A stretch of DNA of 64,000 nt from Tubiluchus corallicola (GCA_030141605.1 JAQGDQ010000689.1:1-64000), one strand, 5' to 3'; numbered from the stretch's first letter, positions 35,015 through 46,574 are shown. Numbers and translations are program-made. Notes: generated by a model not told the origin, from the sequence alone.

Positions 35015-35269
35015 ATGGGGTACTTTGATTTCTTATGCAACCGCAAGCGCGGTGAGGACCAACCGACGCCTAGACACTATAGGATCCGGACCATATGGTC
35101 TAGGACCCGGGGGCAAGTCGCTCCTATGCCCTCAGTCCATTCGTCTTTTTGGACCTCTACTCGTTGTAGTGGTGAGGGAGAGTCTTCCGGGACAACCGTG
35201 GGGGCGGTTCGCCTTGGAAGCTCGAGTAGCATGGGTCTCCCCTGGTTGAGTGCTGAATGTCATTCTTAA
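35015..35269 (+). CDS. Small MGY protein, module 3
   Basis: 84 residues. Same N-terminus as module 2, but with the longer C-terminal half in frame as in module 1 (SSGTTVGAVRLGSSSS), then a one-base deletion near the end gives a changed terminus (PWLSAECHS). Confidence 0.35.
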   Translation: MGYFDFLCNRKRGEDQPTPRHYRIRTIWSRTRGQVAPMPSVHSSFWTSTRCSGEGESSGTTVGAVRLGSSSSMGLPWLSAECHS

Positions 35270-35749
35270 GTACTAACCTTACAGTACCATGCTCTCACAT
35301 CTGGGCTCATCTGAGACCTCGTAAGGTGGTAGGTGGGGGGTTGAGCGGAAATCTGGCCTCTGGTCAGGACAGCCACTATTGGACTGGCAGAGCACTGTAA
35401 GGTGGTAGGCAGGGATTAGATCAAATCTGGGTTCTGGTCAGGAAAGCTACTATTGGACTGGCAGAGCACGGTAAGGAGGTAGGCGGGGATTAGATCAAAT
35501 CTGGGCTCTGGTCAGGACAGCCACTGTTGGACTAGCAGAGGACCGTAAGGTGGTAGGCGGGGATTAGATCAAATCTGTGCTCTGGTCAGGACAGCCACTA
35601 TTGGACTGGCAGAACCCCGTAAGGTGGTAGGCAGGAATTAGATCAAATCTGGGCTCTGGTTCAGGACAGCCACTATTGGACTGGCAGAGCCCCGTAAGGC
35701 GGTAGGCGGGGATTAGATCAAATCTGGGCTCTGGTCAGTACAGTAATTT

Positions 35750-35885
35750 TAGAAGAATAACTCGTTACTCGTTACCATGGAATTAGTCTGCATCATCATC
35801 TCCTGAAAGTGCGTCATGACACATTATGTCATCCATGCCAGGGCAACGATTGTTCTTCGTTCTTGCAGTGACGTAACAGATGTTC
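35750..35885. promoter_or_regulatory. Shortened module without ORF
   Basis: It begins GAAGAATAACTCGTTACTCG and continues through GCGTCATGACACATTATGTC to TTCTTGCAGTGACGTAACAG, then joins the 74-bp repeat directly. The X-box is reduced to GCCAGGGCAACG. The same form recurs near 37270, 38630, 39000, 39300, 40880, 43050 and 44490. Confidence 0.7.
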
Positions 35886-36224
35886 AGTACAGTCACTGTT
35901 GGACTAGCAGAGCCCCGTAAGGTGGTAGGCGGGGATTAGATCAAATCTGTGCTCTGGTCAGGACAGCCACTATTGGACTGGCAGAGCCCCGTAAGGTGGT
36001 AGGCAGGAATTAGATCAAATCTGGGCTCTGGTTCAGGACAGCCACTATTGGACTGGCAGAGCCCCGTAAGGCGGTAGGCGGGGATTAGATCAAATCTGGG
36101 CTCCGTTCAGTACAGTAATTTTAGAAGAATAACTCGTTACCCGTTACCATGGAATTAGTCTGCATCATCATCTCCTGAAAGTGCGTCATGACACATTACG
36201 TCATTCATATGATGATAACAATTC

Positions 36225-36238
36225 GTTGCCATGGCAAC
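36225..36238. promoter_or_regulatory. X-box, module 4
   Basis: Perfect GTTGCCATGGCAAC. Confidence 0.65.
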
Positions 36239-36379
36239 GACTGTTCTTCGTTCTTGCAGTGACGTAATAAATGTCAGTCTTTGTTCGGCCTCATTTCTTT
36301 CTTTGCTTTCGATGCGAGAAAGGTGTTATTATTATTATTATTATTTGCAAGTCTCTAGTGCATTCTTTAGTGGGTTATC

Positions 36380-36592
36380 ATGGGGTGTTTTGATTTCTTA
36401 TGCAACCGCGAGTGCCGTGAGGACCAACCAGTGCCTAGACGCTGGAGGATCCGGACCATATGGTCTAGGACCCGGGGGCAAGTCGCTCCGATGCCCTCAG
36501 TCCATTCGTCTTCTGGGACCTCCACACGTTGTAGTGGCAAAGGAGTCTTCCGGGACAACCATGGGGGCGGTTCATCTTGGAAGCTCGAGTAG
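36380..36592 (+). CDS. Small MGC protein, module 4
   Basis: 70 residues, MGCFDFLCNRECREDQPVPR at the start and GGGSSWKLE at the end. The overlapping upstream frame is 129 residues long and carries the SSSSMGLPLVEC tail. Confidence 0.35.
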   Translation: MGCFDFLCNRECREDQPVPRRWRIRTIWSRTRGQVAPMPSVHSSSGTSTRCSGKGVFRDNHGGGSSWKLE

Positions 36593-37667
36593 CATGGGTC
36601 TCCCTCTGGTTGAGTGCTGAATGTCATTCTTAAGTACTAACCCTACAGTACCATGCTCTCACAACTGGGCTCATCTGAGACCCCGTAAGGTGGTAGATGG
36701 GGTTGAGCGGAAATCTGAGCTCTGGTCAGGACAACCAATATTGGACTGCCAGAGCCCCATAGGTGGTAGGCGGGGATTAGATCAAATCTGTGCTCTGGCC
36801 AGGACAGCCACTATTGGACTGGCAGAGCCCCGTAAGGTGGTAGGCGGGGATTAGGTCAAATCTGGGCTCTGGTCAGGACAGCCACTATTGGACTGCCAGA
36901 GCCCCGTAAGGTGGTAGGTGGGGATTAGATCAAATATGGGCACTGGTTAGGGAGAGCCACTATTGGACTGGCAGAGCCCCGTAAGGTGGTAGGCAGGAAT
37001 TAGATCAAATCTGGGCTCTGGTCAGGACAGCCACTGTTGGACTAGCAGAGCCCCGTAAGGTGGTAGGCGGGGATGGGTAAATCACAATGCTCTGAGGATC
37101 GGGATGACCACTATTGGACTGGCAGAGCCTAGTAAGGTGGTAGGCAGGAATTAGATCAAATCCTGGGCTCTGGTTCAGGACAGCCACTATTGGACTGGCA
37201 GAGCTACCGTAAGGCAGTAGGCGGGGATTAGATCAAATCTGGGCTCTGTAGTCGGTACAGTAATTTTAGAAGAATAACTCGTTACTCGTTACCATGGAAT
37301 TAGTCTGCATCATCATCTCCTGAAAGTGCGTCATGACACATTATGTCATCCATGCCAGGGCAACGATTGTTCTTCGTTCTTGCAGTGACGTAATAGATGT
37401 TCAGGACAGCCACTATTGGACTGGCAGAGCCCCGTAAGGTGGTAGGCAGGAATTAGATCAAATCTGGGCTCTGGTTCAGGACAGCCACTATTGGACTGGC
37501 AGAGCCCCGTAAGGCGGTAGGCGGGGATTAGATCAAATCTGGGCTCTGTTCAGTACAGTAATTTTAGAAGAATAACTCGTTACCCGTTACCATGGAATTA
37601 GTCTGCATCATCATCTCCTGAAAGTGCGTCATGACACATTACGTCATTCATATGATGATAACAATTC

Positions 37668-37681
37668 GTTGCCATGGCAAC
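37668..37681. promoter_or_regulatory. X-box, module 5
   Basis: Perfect GTTGCCATGGCAAC. Confidence 0.65.
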
Positions 37682-37819
37682 GACTGTTCTTCGTTCTTGC
37701 AGTGACGTAATAAATGTCAGTCTTTGTTCGGCCTCATTTCTTTCTTTCCTTTCGATGCGAGAAAGGTGTTATTATTATTATTATTTGCAAGTCTCTAGTG
37801 CATTCTTTAGTGGGTTATC

Positions 37820-38053
37820 ATGGGGTGTTTTGATTTCTTATGCAACCGCGAGTGCCGTGAGGACCAACCAGTGCCTAGACGCTGGAGGATCCGGACCATA
37901 TGGTCTAGGACCCGGGGGCAAGTCGCTCCGATGCCCTCAGTCCATTCGTCTTCTGGGACCTCCACACGTTGTAGTGGCAAAGGAGTCTTCCGGGACAACC
38001 ATGGGGGCGGTTCATCTTGGAAGCTCGAGGAGCATGGGTCTCCCTCTGGTTGA
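37820..38053 (+). CDS. Small MGC protein, module 5
   Basis: As module 4, but a T-to-G change at the TAG stop (GAGTAG to GAGGAG) extends it by seven residues to end EEHGSPSG. Confidence 0.33.
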   Translation: MGCFDFLCNRECREDQPVPRRWRIRTIWSRTRGQVAPMPSVHSSSGTSTRCSGKGVFRDNHGGGSSWKLEEHGSPSG

Positions 38054-39769
38054 GTGCTGAATGTCATTCTTAAGTACTAACCCTACAGTACCATGCTCTC
38101 ACAACTGGGCTCATCTGAGACCCCGTAAGGTGGTAGATGGGGTTGAGTGGAAATCTGAGCTCTGGTCAGGACAACCAATATTGGACTGCCAGAGCCCCAT
38201 AGGTGGTAGGCGGGGATTAGATCAAATCTGTGCTCTGGTCAGGACAGCCACTATTGGACTGGCAGAGCCCCGTAAGGTGGTAGGCGGGGATTAGGTCAAA
38301 TCTGGGCTCCGGTCAGGACAGCCACTATTGGACTGCCAGAGCCCCGTAAGGTGGTAGGTGGGGATTAGATCAAATATGGGCACTGGTTCGGGAGAGCCAC
38401 TATTGGACTGGCAGAGCCCCGTAAGGTGGTAGGCAGGAATTAGATCAAATCTGGGCTCTGGTCAGGACAGCCACTGTTGGACTAGCAGAGCCCCGTAAGG
38501 TGGTAGGCGGGGATTAGATCAAATCTGGGCTCTGGTCAGGACAGCCACTATTGGACTGGCAGAGCCCCGTAAGGCGGTAGGCAGGGATTAGATCAAATCT
38601 GGGCTCTGGTCAGTACAGTAATTTTGGAAGAATAACTCGTTACTCGTTACCATGGACTTAGTCTGCATCATCATCTCCTGAAAGTGCGTCATGACACATT
38701 ATGTCATCCATGCCAGGGCAACGATTGTTCTTCGTTCTTGCAGTGACGTAATAGATGTTCAGTACAGCCACTGTTGGACTAGCAGAGCCCCATAAGGTGG
38801 TAGGCGGGGATTAGATCAAATCTGTGCTCTGGTCAGGACAGCCACTATTGGACTGGCAGAGCCCCGTAAGGTGGTAGGCAGGAATTAGATCAAATCTGGG
38901 CTCTGGTTCAGGACAGCCACTATTGGACTGGCAGAGCCCCGTAAGGCGGTAGGCGGGGATTAGATCAAATCTGGGCTCTGGTCAGTACAGTAATTTTAGA
39001 AGAATAACTCGTTACTCGTTACCATGGAATTAGTCTGCATCATCATCTCCTGAAAGTGCATCATGACACATTATGTCATCCATGCCAGGGCAACGATTGT
39101 TCTTCGTTCTTGCAGTGACGTAACAGATGTTCAGTACAGCCACTGTTGGACTAGCAGAGCCCCGTAAGGTGGTAGGCAGGAATTAGATCAAATCTGGGCT
39201 CTGGTACAGGACAGCCACTATTGGACTGGCAGAGCCCCGTAAGGCGGTAGGCGGGGATTAGATCAAATCTGGGCTCTGGTCAGTACAGTAATTTTAGAAG
39301 AATAACTCGTTACTCGTTACCATGGAATTAGTCTGCATCATCATCTCCTGAAAGTGCGTCATGACACATTATGTCATCCATGCCAGGGCAACGATTGTTC
39401 TTCGTTCTTGCAGTGACGTAACAGATGTTCAGTACAGCCACTGTTGGACTAGCAGAGCCCCGTAAGGTGGTAGGCGGGGATTAGATCAAATCTGTGCTCT
39501 GGTCAGGACAGCCACTATTGGACTGGCAGAGCCCCGTAAGGTGGTAGGCAGGAATTAGATCAAATCTGGGCTCTGGTTCAGGACAGCCACTATTGGACTG
39601 GCAGAGCCCCGTAAGGCGGTAGGCGGGGATTAGATCAAATCTGGGCTCCGTTCAGTACAGTAATTTTAGAAGAATAACTCGTTACCCGTTACCATGGAAT
39701 TAGTCTGCATCATCATCTCCTGAAAGTGCGTCATGACACATTACGTCATTCATATGATGATAACAATTC

Positions 39770-39783
39770 GTTGCCATGGCAAC
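39770..39783. promoter_or_regulatory. X-box, module 6
   Basis: Perfect GTTGCCATGGCAAC. Confidence 0.65.
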
Positions 39784-39921
39784 GACTGTTCTTCGTTCTT
39801 GCAGTGACGTAATAAATGTCAGTCTTTGTTCGGCCTCATTTCTTTCTTTCCTTTCGATGCGAGAAAGGTGTTATTATTATTATTATTTGCAAGTCTCTAG
39901 TGCATTCTTTAGTGGGTTATC

Positions 39922-40134
39922 ATGGGGTGTTTTGATTTCTTATGCAACCGCGAGTGCCGTGAGGACCAACCAGTGCCTAGACGCTGGAGGATCCGGACCA
40001 TATGGTCTAGGACCCGGGGGCAAGTCGCTCCGATGCCCTCAGTCCATTCGTCTTCTGGGACCTCCACACGTTGTAGTGGCAAAGGAGTCTTCCGGGACAA
40101 CCATGGGGGCGGTTCATCTTGGAAGCTCGAGTAG
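39922..40134 (+). CDS. Small MGC protein, module 6
   Basis: 70 residues, identical to module 4 in the MGC frame. Confidence 0.35.
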   Translation: MGCFDFLCNRECREDQPVPRRWRIRTIWSRTRGQVAPMPSVHSSSGTSTRCSGKGVFRDNHGGGSSWKLE

Positions 40135-41350
40135 CATGGGTCTCCCTCTGGTTGAGTGCTGAATGTCATTCTTAAGTACTAACCCTACAGTACCATGCTC
40201 TCACAACTGGGCTCATCTGAGACCCCGTAAGGTGGTAGATGGGGTTGAGCGGAAATCTGAGCTCTGGTCAGGACAACCAATATTGGACTGCCAGAGCCCC
40301 ATAGGTGGTAGGCGGGGATTAGATCAAATCTGTGCTCTGGCCAGGACAGCCACTATTGGACTGGCAGAGCCCCGTAAGGTGGTAGGCGGGGATTAGGTCA
40401 AATCTGGGCTCTGGTCAGGACAGCCACTATTGGACTGCCAGAGCCCCGTAAGGTGGTAGGTGGGGATTAGATCAAATATGGGCACTGGTTAGGGAGAGCC
40501 ACTATTGGACTGGCAGAGCCCCGTAAGGTGGTAGGCAGGAATTAGATCAAATCTGGGCTCTGGTCAGGACAGCCACTGTTGGACTAGCAGAGCCCCGTAA
40601 GGTGGTAGGCGGGGATTAGATCAAATCTGTACTCTGGTCAGGACAGCCACTATTGGACTGGCAGAGCCCCGTAAGGTGGTAGGTGGGGATTAGATCAAAT
40701 ATGGGCACTGGTTCGGGAGAGCCACTATTGGACTGGCAGAGCCCCGTAAGGTGGTAGGCAGGAATTAGATCAAATCTGGGCTCTGGTTCAGGACAGCCAC
40801 TATTGGACTGGCAGAGCCCCGTAAGGCGGTAGGCGGGGATTAGATCAAATCTGGGCTCTGGTCAGTACAGTAATTTTAAGAAGAATAGCTCGTTACTCAC
40901 GTTACCATGGAATTAGTCTGCATCATCATCTCTGAAAGCAAATGCATGACACATTATGTCGCTCATCCATGCCAGGGCAACGATTGTTCTTCGTTCTTGC
41001 GGTGACGTAATAGATGTTCAGTACAGCCACTGTTGGACTAGCAGAGCCCGTAAGGTGGTAGGCAGGGATTAGATCAAATCTGTGCTCTGGTCAGGACCAC
41101 TATTGGACTGGCAGAATTCATGGGTGGTAGGCAGGAATTGGGTAAATCTGGGCTCTGGTTCAGGACAGCCACTGTGGACTGGCAGAGCCCCGTAAGGCGG
41201 TAGGCGGGGATTAGATCAAATCTGGGCTCCGTTCAGTACAGTAATTTTAGAAGAATAACTCGTTACCCGTTACCATGGAATTAGTCTGCATCATCATCTC
41301 CTGAAAGTGCGTCATGACACATTACGTCATTCATATGATGATAACAATTC

Positions 41351-41364
41351 GTTGCCATGGCAAC
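41351..41364. promoter_or_regulatory. X-box, module 7 (before the gap)
   Basis: Perfect GTTGCCATGGCAAC; the module is interrupted 36 bp later by the N run. Confidence 0.65.
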
Positions 41365-41400
41365 GACTGTTCTTCGTTCTTGCAGTGACGTAATAAATGT

Positions 41401-42135
41401 NNNNNNNNNNNNNNNNNNNNNNNNNNNNNNNNNNNNNNNNNNNNNNNNNNNNNNNNNNNNNNNNNNNNNNNNNNNNNNNNNNNNNNNNNNNNNNNNNNNN
41501 NNNNNNNNNNNNNNNNNNNNNNNNNNNNNNNNNNNNNNNNNNNNNNNNNNNNNNNNNNNNNNNNNNNNNNNNNNNNNNNNNNNNNNNNNNNNNNNNNNNN
41601 NNNNNNNNNNNNNNNNNNNNNNNNNNNNNNNNNNNNNNNNNNNNNNNNNNNNNNNNNNNNNNNNNNNNNNNNNNNNNNNNNNNNNNNNNNNNNNNNNNNN
41701 NNNNNNNNNNNNNNNNNNNNNNNNNNNNNNNNNNNNNNNNNNNNNNNNNNNNNNNNNNNNNNNNNNNNNNNNNNNNNNNNNNNNNNNNNNNNNNNNNNNN
41801 NNNNNNNNNNNNNNNNNNNNNNNNNNNNNNNNNNNNNNNNNNNNNNNNNNNNNNNNNNNNNNNNNNNNNNNNNNNNNNNNNNNNNNNNNNNNNNNNNNNN
41901 NNNNNNNNNNNNNNNNNNNNNNNNNNNNNNNNNNNNNNNNNNNNNNNNNNNNNNNNNNNNNNNNNNNNNNNNNNNNNNNNNNNNNNNNNNNNNNNNNNNN
42001 NNNNNNNNNNNNNNNNNNNNNNNNNNNNNNNNNNNNNNNNNNNNNNNNNNNNNNNNNNNNNNNNNNNNNNNNNNNNNNNNNNNNNNNNNNNNNNNNNNNN
42101 NNNNNNNNNNNNNNNNNNNNNNNNNNNNNNNNNNN
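41401..42135. other. Assembly gap (735 N)
   Basis: The sequences on both sides are the left and right parts of the same module type and join almost exactly at the same point (ATAAATGT | CTTTGTTCGG, only CAGT missing). The true gap content may be one collapsed higher-order unit or nothing. Confidence 0.99.
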
Positions 42136-42236
42136 CTTTGTTCGGCCTCATTTCTTTCTTTGCTTTCGATGCGAGAAAGGTGTTATTATTATTATTATTA
42201 TTTGCAAGTCTCTAGTGCATTCTTTAGTGGGTTATC

Positions 42237-42449
42237 ATGGGGTGTTTTGATTTCTTATGCAACCGCGAGTGCCGTGAGGACCAACCAGTGCCTAGACGCT
42301 GGAGGATCCGGACCATATGGTCTAGGACCCGGGGGCAAGTCGCTCCGATGCCCTCAGTCCATTCGTCTTCTGGGACCTCCACACGTTGTAGTGGCAAAGG
42401 AGTCTTCCGGGACAACCATGGGGGCGGTTCATCTTGGAAGCTCGAGTAG
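42237..42449 (+). CDS. Small MGC protein, module 7
   Basis: 70 residues, identical to modules 4 and 6 in this frame. Its promoter lies across the gap. Confidence 0.33.
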   Translation: MGCFDFLCNRECREDQPVPRRWRIRTIWSRTRGQVAPMPSVHSSSGTSTRCSGKGVFRDNHGGGSSWKLE

Positions 42450-43591
42450 CATGGGTCTCCCTCTGGTTGAGTGCTGAATGTCATTCTTAAGTACTAACCC
42501 TACAGTACCATGCTCTCACAACTGGGCTCATCTGAGACCCCGTAAGGTGGTAGGTGGGATTGAGCGGAAATCTGAGCTCTGGTCAGGACAACCAATATTG
42601 GACTGCCAGAGCCCCATAGGTGGTAGGCGGGGATTAGATCAAATCTGTGCTCTGGTCAGGACAGCCACTATTGGACTGGCAGAGCCCCGTAAGGTGGTAG
42701 GCGGGGATTAGGTCAAATCTGGGCTCCGGTCAGGACAGCCACTATTGGACTGCCAGAGCCCCGTAAGGTGGTAGGTGGGGATTAGATCAAATATGGGCAC
42801 TGGTTCGGGAGAGCCACTATTGGACTGGCAGAGCCCCGTAAGGTGGTAGGCAGGAATTAGATCAAATCTGGGCTCTGGTCAGGACAGCCACTGTTGGACT
42901 AGCAGAGCCCCGTAAGGTGGTAGGCGGGGATTAGATCAAATCTGGGCTCTGGTCAGGACAGCCACTATTGGACTGGCAGAGCCCCGTAAGGCGGTAGGCG
43001 GGGATTAGATCAAATCTGGGCTCTGGTCAGTACAGTAATTTTGGAAGAATAACTCGTTACTCGTTACCATGGAATTAGTCTGCATCATCATCTCCTGAAA
43101 GTGCGTCATGACACATTATGTCATCCATGCCAGGGCAACGATTGTTCTTCGTTCTTGCAGTGACGTAATAGATGTTCAGTACAGCCACTGTTGGACTAGC
43201 AGAGCCCCGTAAGGTGGTAGGCGGGGATTAGATCAAATCTGTGCTCTGGTCAGGACAGCCACTATTGGACTGGCAGAGCCCCGTAAGGTGGTAGGCAGGA
43301 ATTAGATCAAATCTGGGCTCTGGTTCAGGACAGCCACTATTGGACTGGCAGAGCCCCGTAAGGCGGTAGGTGGGGATTAGATCAAATATGGGCACTGGTT
43401 CGGGACAGCCACTATTGGACTGACAGAGCCCCGTAAGGCGGTAGGCGGGGATTAGATCAAATCTGGGCTCTGGTCAGTACAGTAATTTTAGAAGAATAAC
43501 TCGTTACCCGTTACCATGGAATTAGTCTGCATCATCATCTCCTGAAAGTGCGTCATGACACATTACGTCATTCATATGATGATAACAATTC

Positions 43592-43605
43592 GTTGCCATG
43601 GCAAC
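43592..43605. promoter_or_regulatory. X-box, module 8
   Basis: Perfect GTTGCCATGGCAAC. The CRE-like site downstream is changed to TGACATAAT. Confidence 0.65.
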
Positions 43606-43746
43606 GACTGTTCTTCGTTCTTGCAGTGACATAATAGATGTCAGTCTTTGTTCGGCCTCATTTCTTTCTTTGCTTTTGATGCGAGAAAGGTGTTATTATT
43701 ATTATTATTATTTGCAAGTCTCTAGTGCATTCTTTAGTGGGTTATC

Positions 43747-43959
43747 ATGGGGTGTTTTGATTTCTTATGCAACCGCGAGCGCCGTGAGGACCAACCGGTG
43801 CCTAGACGCTGGAGGATCCGGACCATATGGTCTAGGACCCGGGGGCAAGTCGCTCCTATGCCCTCAGTCCATTCGTCTTCTGGGACCTCCACACGTTGTA
43901 GTGGCAAAGAAGTCTTCTGGGACAACCGTGGGGGCGGTTTGTCTTGGAAGCTCGAGTAG
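43747..43959 (+). CDS. Small MGC protein, module 8
   Basis: 70 residues starting MGCFDFLCNRERREDQPVPR; same frame arrangement as module 4 with GKEVFWDNRGGGLSWKLE at the end. Confidence 0.35.
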   Translation: MGCFDFLCNRERREDQPVPRRWRIRTIWSRTRGQVAPMPSVHSSSGTSTRCSGKEVFWDNRGGGLSWKLE

Positions 43960-44749
43960 CATGGGTCTCCCTCTGGTTGAGTGCTGAATGCCATTCTTAA
44001 GTACTAACCTTACAGTACCATGCTCTCACATCTGGGCTCATCTGAGACCCCGTAAGGTGGTAGGTGGGATTGAGCGGAAATCTGGGCTCTGGTCGGGACA
44101 GCCACTATTGGACTGGCAGAGCCCCGTAAGGTGGTAGGTGGGGATTAGATCAAATATGGGCACTGGTTCGGGACAGCCACTATTGGACTGGCAGAGCCCC
44201 GTAAGGTGGTAGGCGGGGATTAGATCAAATCTGTGCTCTGGTCAGGACAGCCACTATTGGACTGGCAGAGCCCAGTAAGGTGGTAGGCGGGGATTACATC
44301 AAATCTGGGCTCTGGTTCAGGACAGCCACTATTGGACTGGCAGAGCACCGTAAGGTGGTAGGCGTGGATTAGATCAAATCTGGGCTCTGGTCAGGACAGT
44401 CACTATTGGACTGGCAGAGCCCCGTAAGGTGGTAGGCAGGGATTAGATCAAATCTGGGCATTGGTCAGGACAGTCATTTTAGAAGAATAACTCGATACTC
44501 GTTACCATGGAATTAGTCTGCATCATCATCTCCTGAAAGTGCGTCATGACACATTACGTCATCCATGCCTGGGCAACGATTGTTCTTCGTTCTTGCAGTG
44601 ACGTAATAGATGTTCAGTACAGCCACTATTGGACTGGCAGAGTCCCGTAAGGTGGTAGGCGTGGATTAGATCAAATCTGGGCTCTGGTCAGGACAGCCAC
44701 TGTTGGACTGGCAAAGCCATGTAAGGTGGTAGGCGGGGATTAGATCAAA

Positions 44750-45065
44750 GGTAGCCTAATGTGTCCGCACCTAATGTGCCTCGGGGGGAGGGGGGCCTGG
44801 CTCGTGGTAGTGCGTGCACTACAGGGGTGTGTGATGTGTTAGGCGTGATTGCCTAACTAAGGCTTACTGTAGACGAACAGTTGGCACACAGCCTCTCCTC
44901 ACCCAAGACTCCTGCGTAACCTCCACGAGGCGCGAGCTGGTAACTGCCCCATTACAGGAGCAGGCTAATCAGCAGGGGATCTCGGAGCAGTATGGAGCCC
45001 CAGAGGTGCAGTGCTGAAAGGCACTCACCATTCCATACCCCAACTATGGGTTAAATACTATAATA
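44750..45065. mobile_element. SINE-like GC-rich insertion of unknown class
   Basis: The GC-rich composition breaks sharply from its surroundings. It reads GGCCTGGCTCGTGGTAGTGC near the start and GGATCTCGGAGCAGTATGGA near the end. It splits the last 74-bp repeat from a remnant of the X-box module at 45140. I could not assign clear A and B boxes. Confidence 0.4.
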
Positions 45066-45139
45066 TATTTCACAGCAGATCTACGTGTACTTAAAAACAG
45101 AAGTTTTTTTTGTATTTTCTCTCATCATAATGGAAATTA

Positions 45140-45190
45140 AGTTTATTATTATTATTTGCAATTCTCTAATGCGTTCTTTAGTGTGATTTT
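45140..45190. repeat. Diverged remnant of an X-box module
   Basis: TTATTATTATTTGCAATTCT, then CTAATGCGTTCTTTAGTGTG, is the segment just before the MGC start codon in the other modules, but the ATG is lost (GTGATTTTG). It looks like an older, decayed end unit. Confidence 0.65.
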
Positions 45191-45490
45191 GTATGTTTTT
45201 GTTTGTATAGTAAATGAAATGCTTTTAATTGTTTGCAATATTTATGCAGAAAAACGAATTTAAATGAAATTTGTCTTGTCTTACTTTATTTTATCTTACG
45301 TCTTCTCCTCTCCCCTAATAATTCTCTTTATTATTGTAACAAATTATTATTATTGTAATTTTTGTTTTTGCGTAAGTTTGTGTAATTTATTTGTATTGAT
45401 TTTTCTTTCTATATGATGTTGTATGTTGTAAATACGTCAATTATAATATGAGCTTCAGTTTGAAATAAAGGATTAAATCAAATTAAATCA
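45191..45490 (+). mobile_element. LINE 3' tail
   Basis: AT-rich sequence ending AAATAAAGGATTAAATCAAA with a repeated TTAAATCAAA, a short-motif tail typical of CR1/L2-like LINEs. No coding remains. Confidence 0.45.
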
Positions 45491-46099
45491 AATCCTTTCC
45501 GCTCCTCTCTTGTTTCGCCTCTTTCGTCTAGCGCATCTTCTGATCTTACGTTAATTTTAATGCTAATGAACATGGAAAATGATTTTACTTCATAAAAATT
45601 CCGTACAACACAGTGGTGGATAAGGCACAGGCTTTATTAGTTGTGCCCAGGGACCTCCAGCAGCTGAGGGCCTCCAGGGATTACGTAAAGTTAAATTACC
45701 GTCAAATTACTACAGAATGAGAGCAGAATTATGCTGAATTATCTCTTTGAAAAGGGCTCAATTAATTAATATACCGTAGAACATGGATCTTTTTAGATTG
45801 AGAGCACATGAATTAATAATAGGGCTCGAAACTGGGGTCCCTCATCTCAAAAAAGACCTCAAACACGGACCTTATTAGACTAAGAGCACATGAATTACAA
45901 ATAGGATTCGAAACTGTGGCCCCTTATCCCAAAGAGAAGGCTTCAAATGGCGGGTCACAAACATGGACCAGTTTTTTTTTTATTTGGGTCTTTACATTTC
46001 TAGGTCTCTTTTCTAAAATTCAAATTTTGTTTGAAGTTAAATAAATTATTCAACGATGGAAAATATTAAAATATTATACTCGTTTTTCAGAAAAAAATT
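45491..46099. other. Intergenic, nothing recognised
   Basis: No supported ORF. A phrase with ATGAATTA and TAGGRYTCGAAACTG occurs twice (about 45800 and 45890), a local duplication. Confidence 0.4.
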
Positions 46100-46184
46100 A
46101 TGAGTGAGATCAAGACAAATCAATCGTCCTTTCAGTCTTTGTATGAACACTGCATATCCAAATACATTTTAACGCTGCACTGTG

Positions 46185-46430
46185 TTAACTGCCATGCAAA
46201 TGGTTATCAGCATCACATTCATAAGAAAATGGCTTCTGAAACAGCTCAAGATGGCTTCTCTTTCTTCCACACTGGTAAACCGCCCAGACGGCAATTATTA
46301 TCACTGCTAAATCGGCCGCCATAACGAGTTGACATTGTTACGGTGAACAGTTGAAACAGCTTGTTGAACTCGTCGCTGGACCACATTCCAGAAATGTAGG
46401 CCGCAGAACCGAGGACTTCCGGAAAGGAGA
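46185..46430 (-). other. Possible small gene or exon, function unknown
   Basis: On the minus strand an acceptor TTTTTTACAG at 46431-46440 opens a frame (VSFPEVLGSAAYISGMWSSD) that stops at 46246. A second frame starting CGTTATGGCGG gives MAADLAVIIIAVWAVYQCGR and continues to a stop at 46185, which looks like a short membrane-anchored N-terminus. The plus strand also has a start and donor (MASETAQDGFSFFHTG then GTAAAC). I cannot decide between them. Confidence 0.2.
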
Positions 46431-46574
46431 CCTGTAAAAAAGTTGAAGTTGAAGGATTTTTAAAATTTCGTTCAGGAAAATATATATACAAAAATGCAGA
46501 AAAAGCTCAATTACTTTCAGGTGCAAAAACTATTTAAAAGCCATTGAAAATTCAAGTTTTTTATGTGTAATTAG

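Larger units (their letters stand above)
32420..44755. repeat. X-box module array with 74-bp repeat blocks
   Basis: Alternation of two components. (a) Modules beginning GAAGAATAACTCGTTACC and containing CRE-like TTACGTCAT, a palindromic X-box, TGACGTAAT, a (TAT)n run and an ORF starting MGC/MGY. (b) Blocks of a 74-bp repeat containing CCACTATTGGACTGGCAGAG, CCCCGTAAGGTGGTAGGCGG and GGATTAGATCAAATCTGGGC. Eight full or nearly full modules and at least eight shortened modules lacking the ORF are visible. Higher-order units of 1.4-2.1 kb from 36 kb on are almost identical to each other. The N gap lies inside one module. Confidence 0.9.

Noticed and set aside
41327..42250. ORFs running through the N gap
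   Set aside because: They consist of Ns and have no sequence support.
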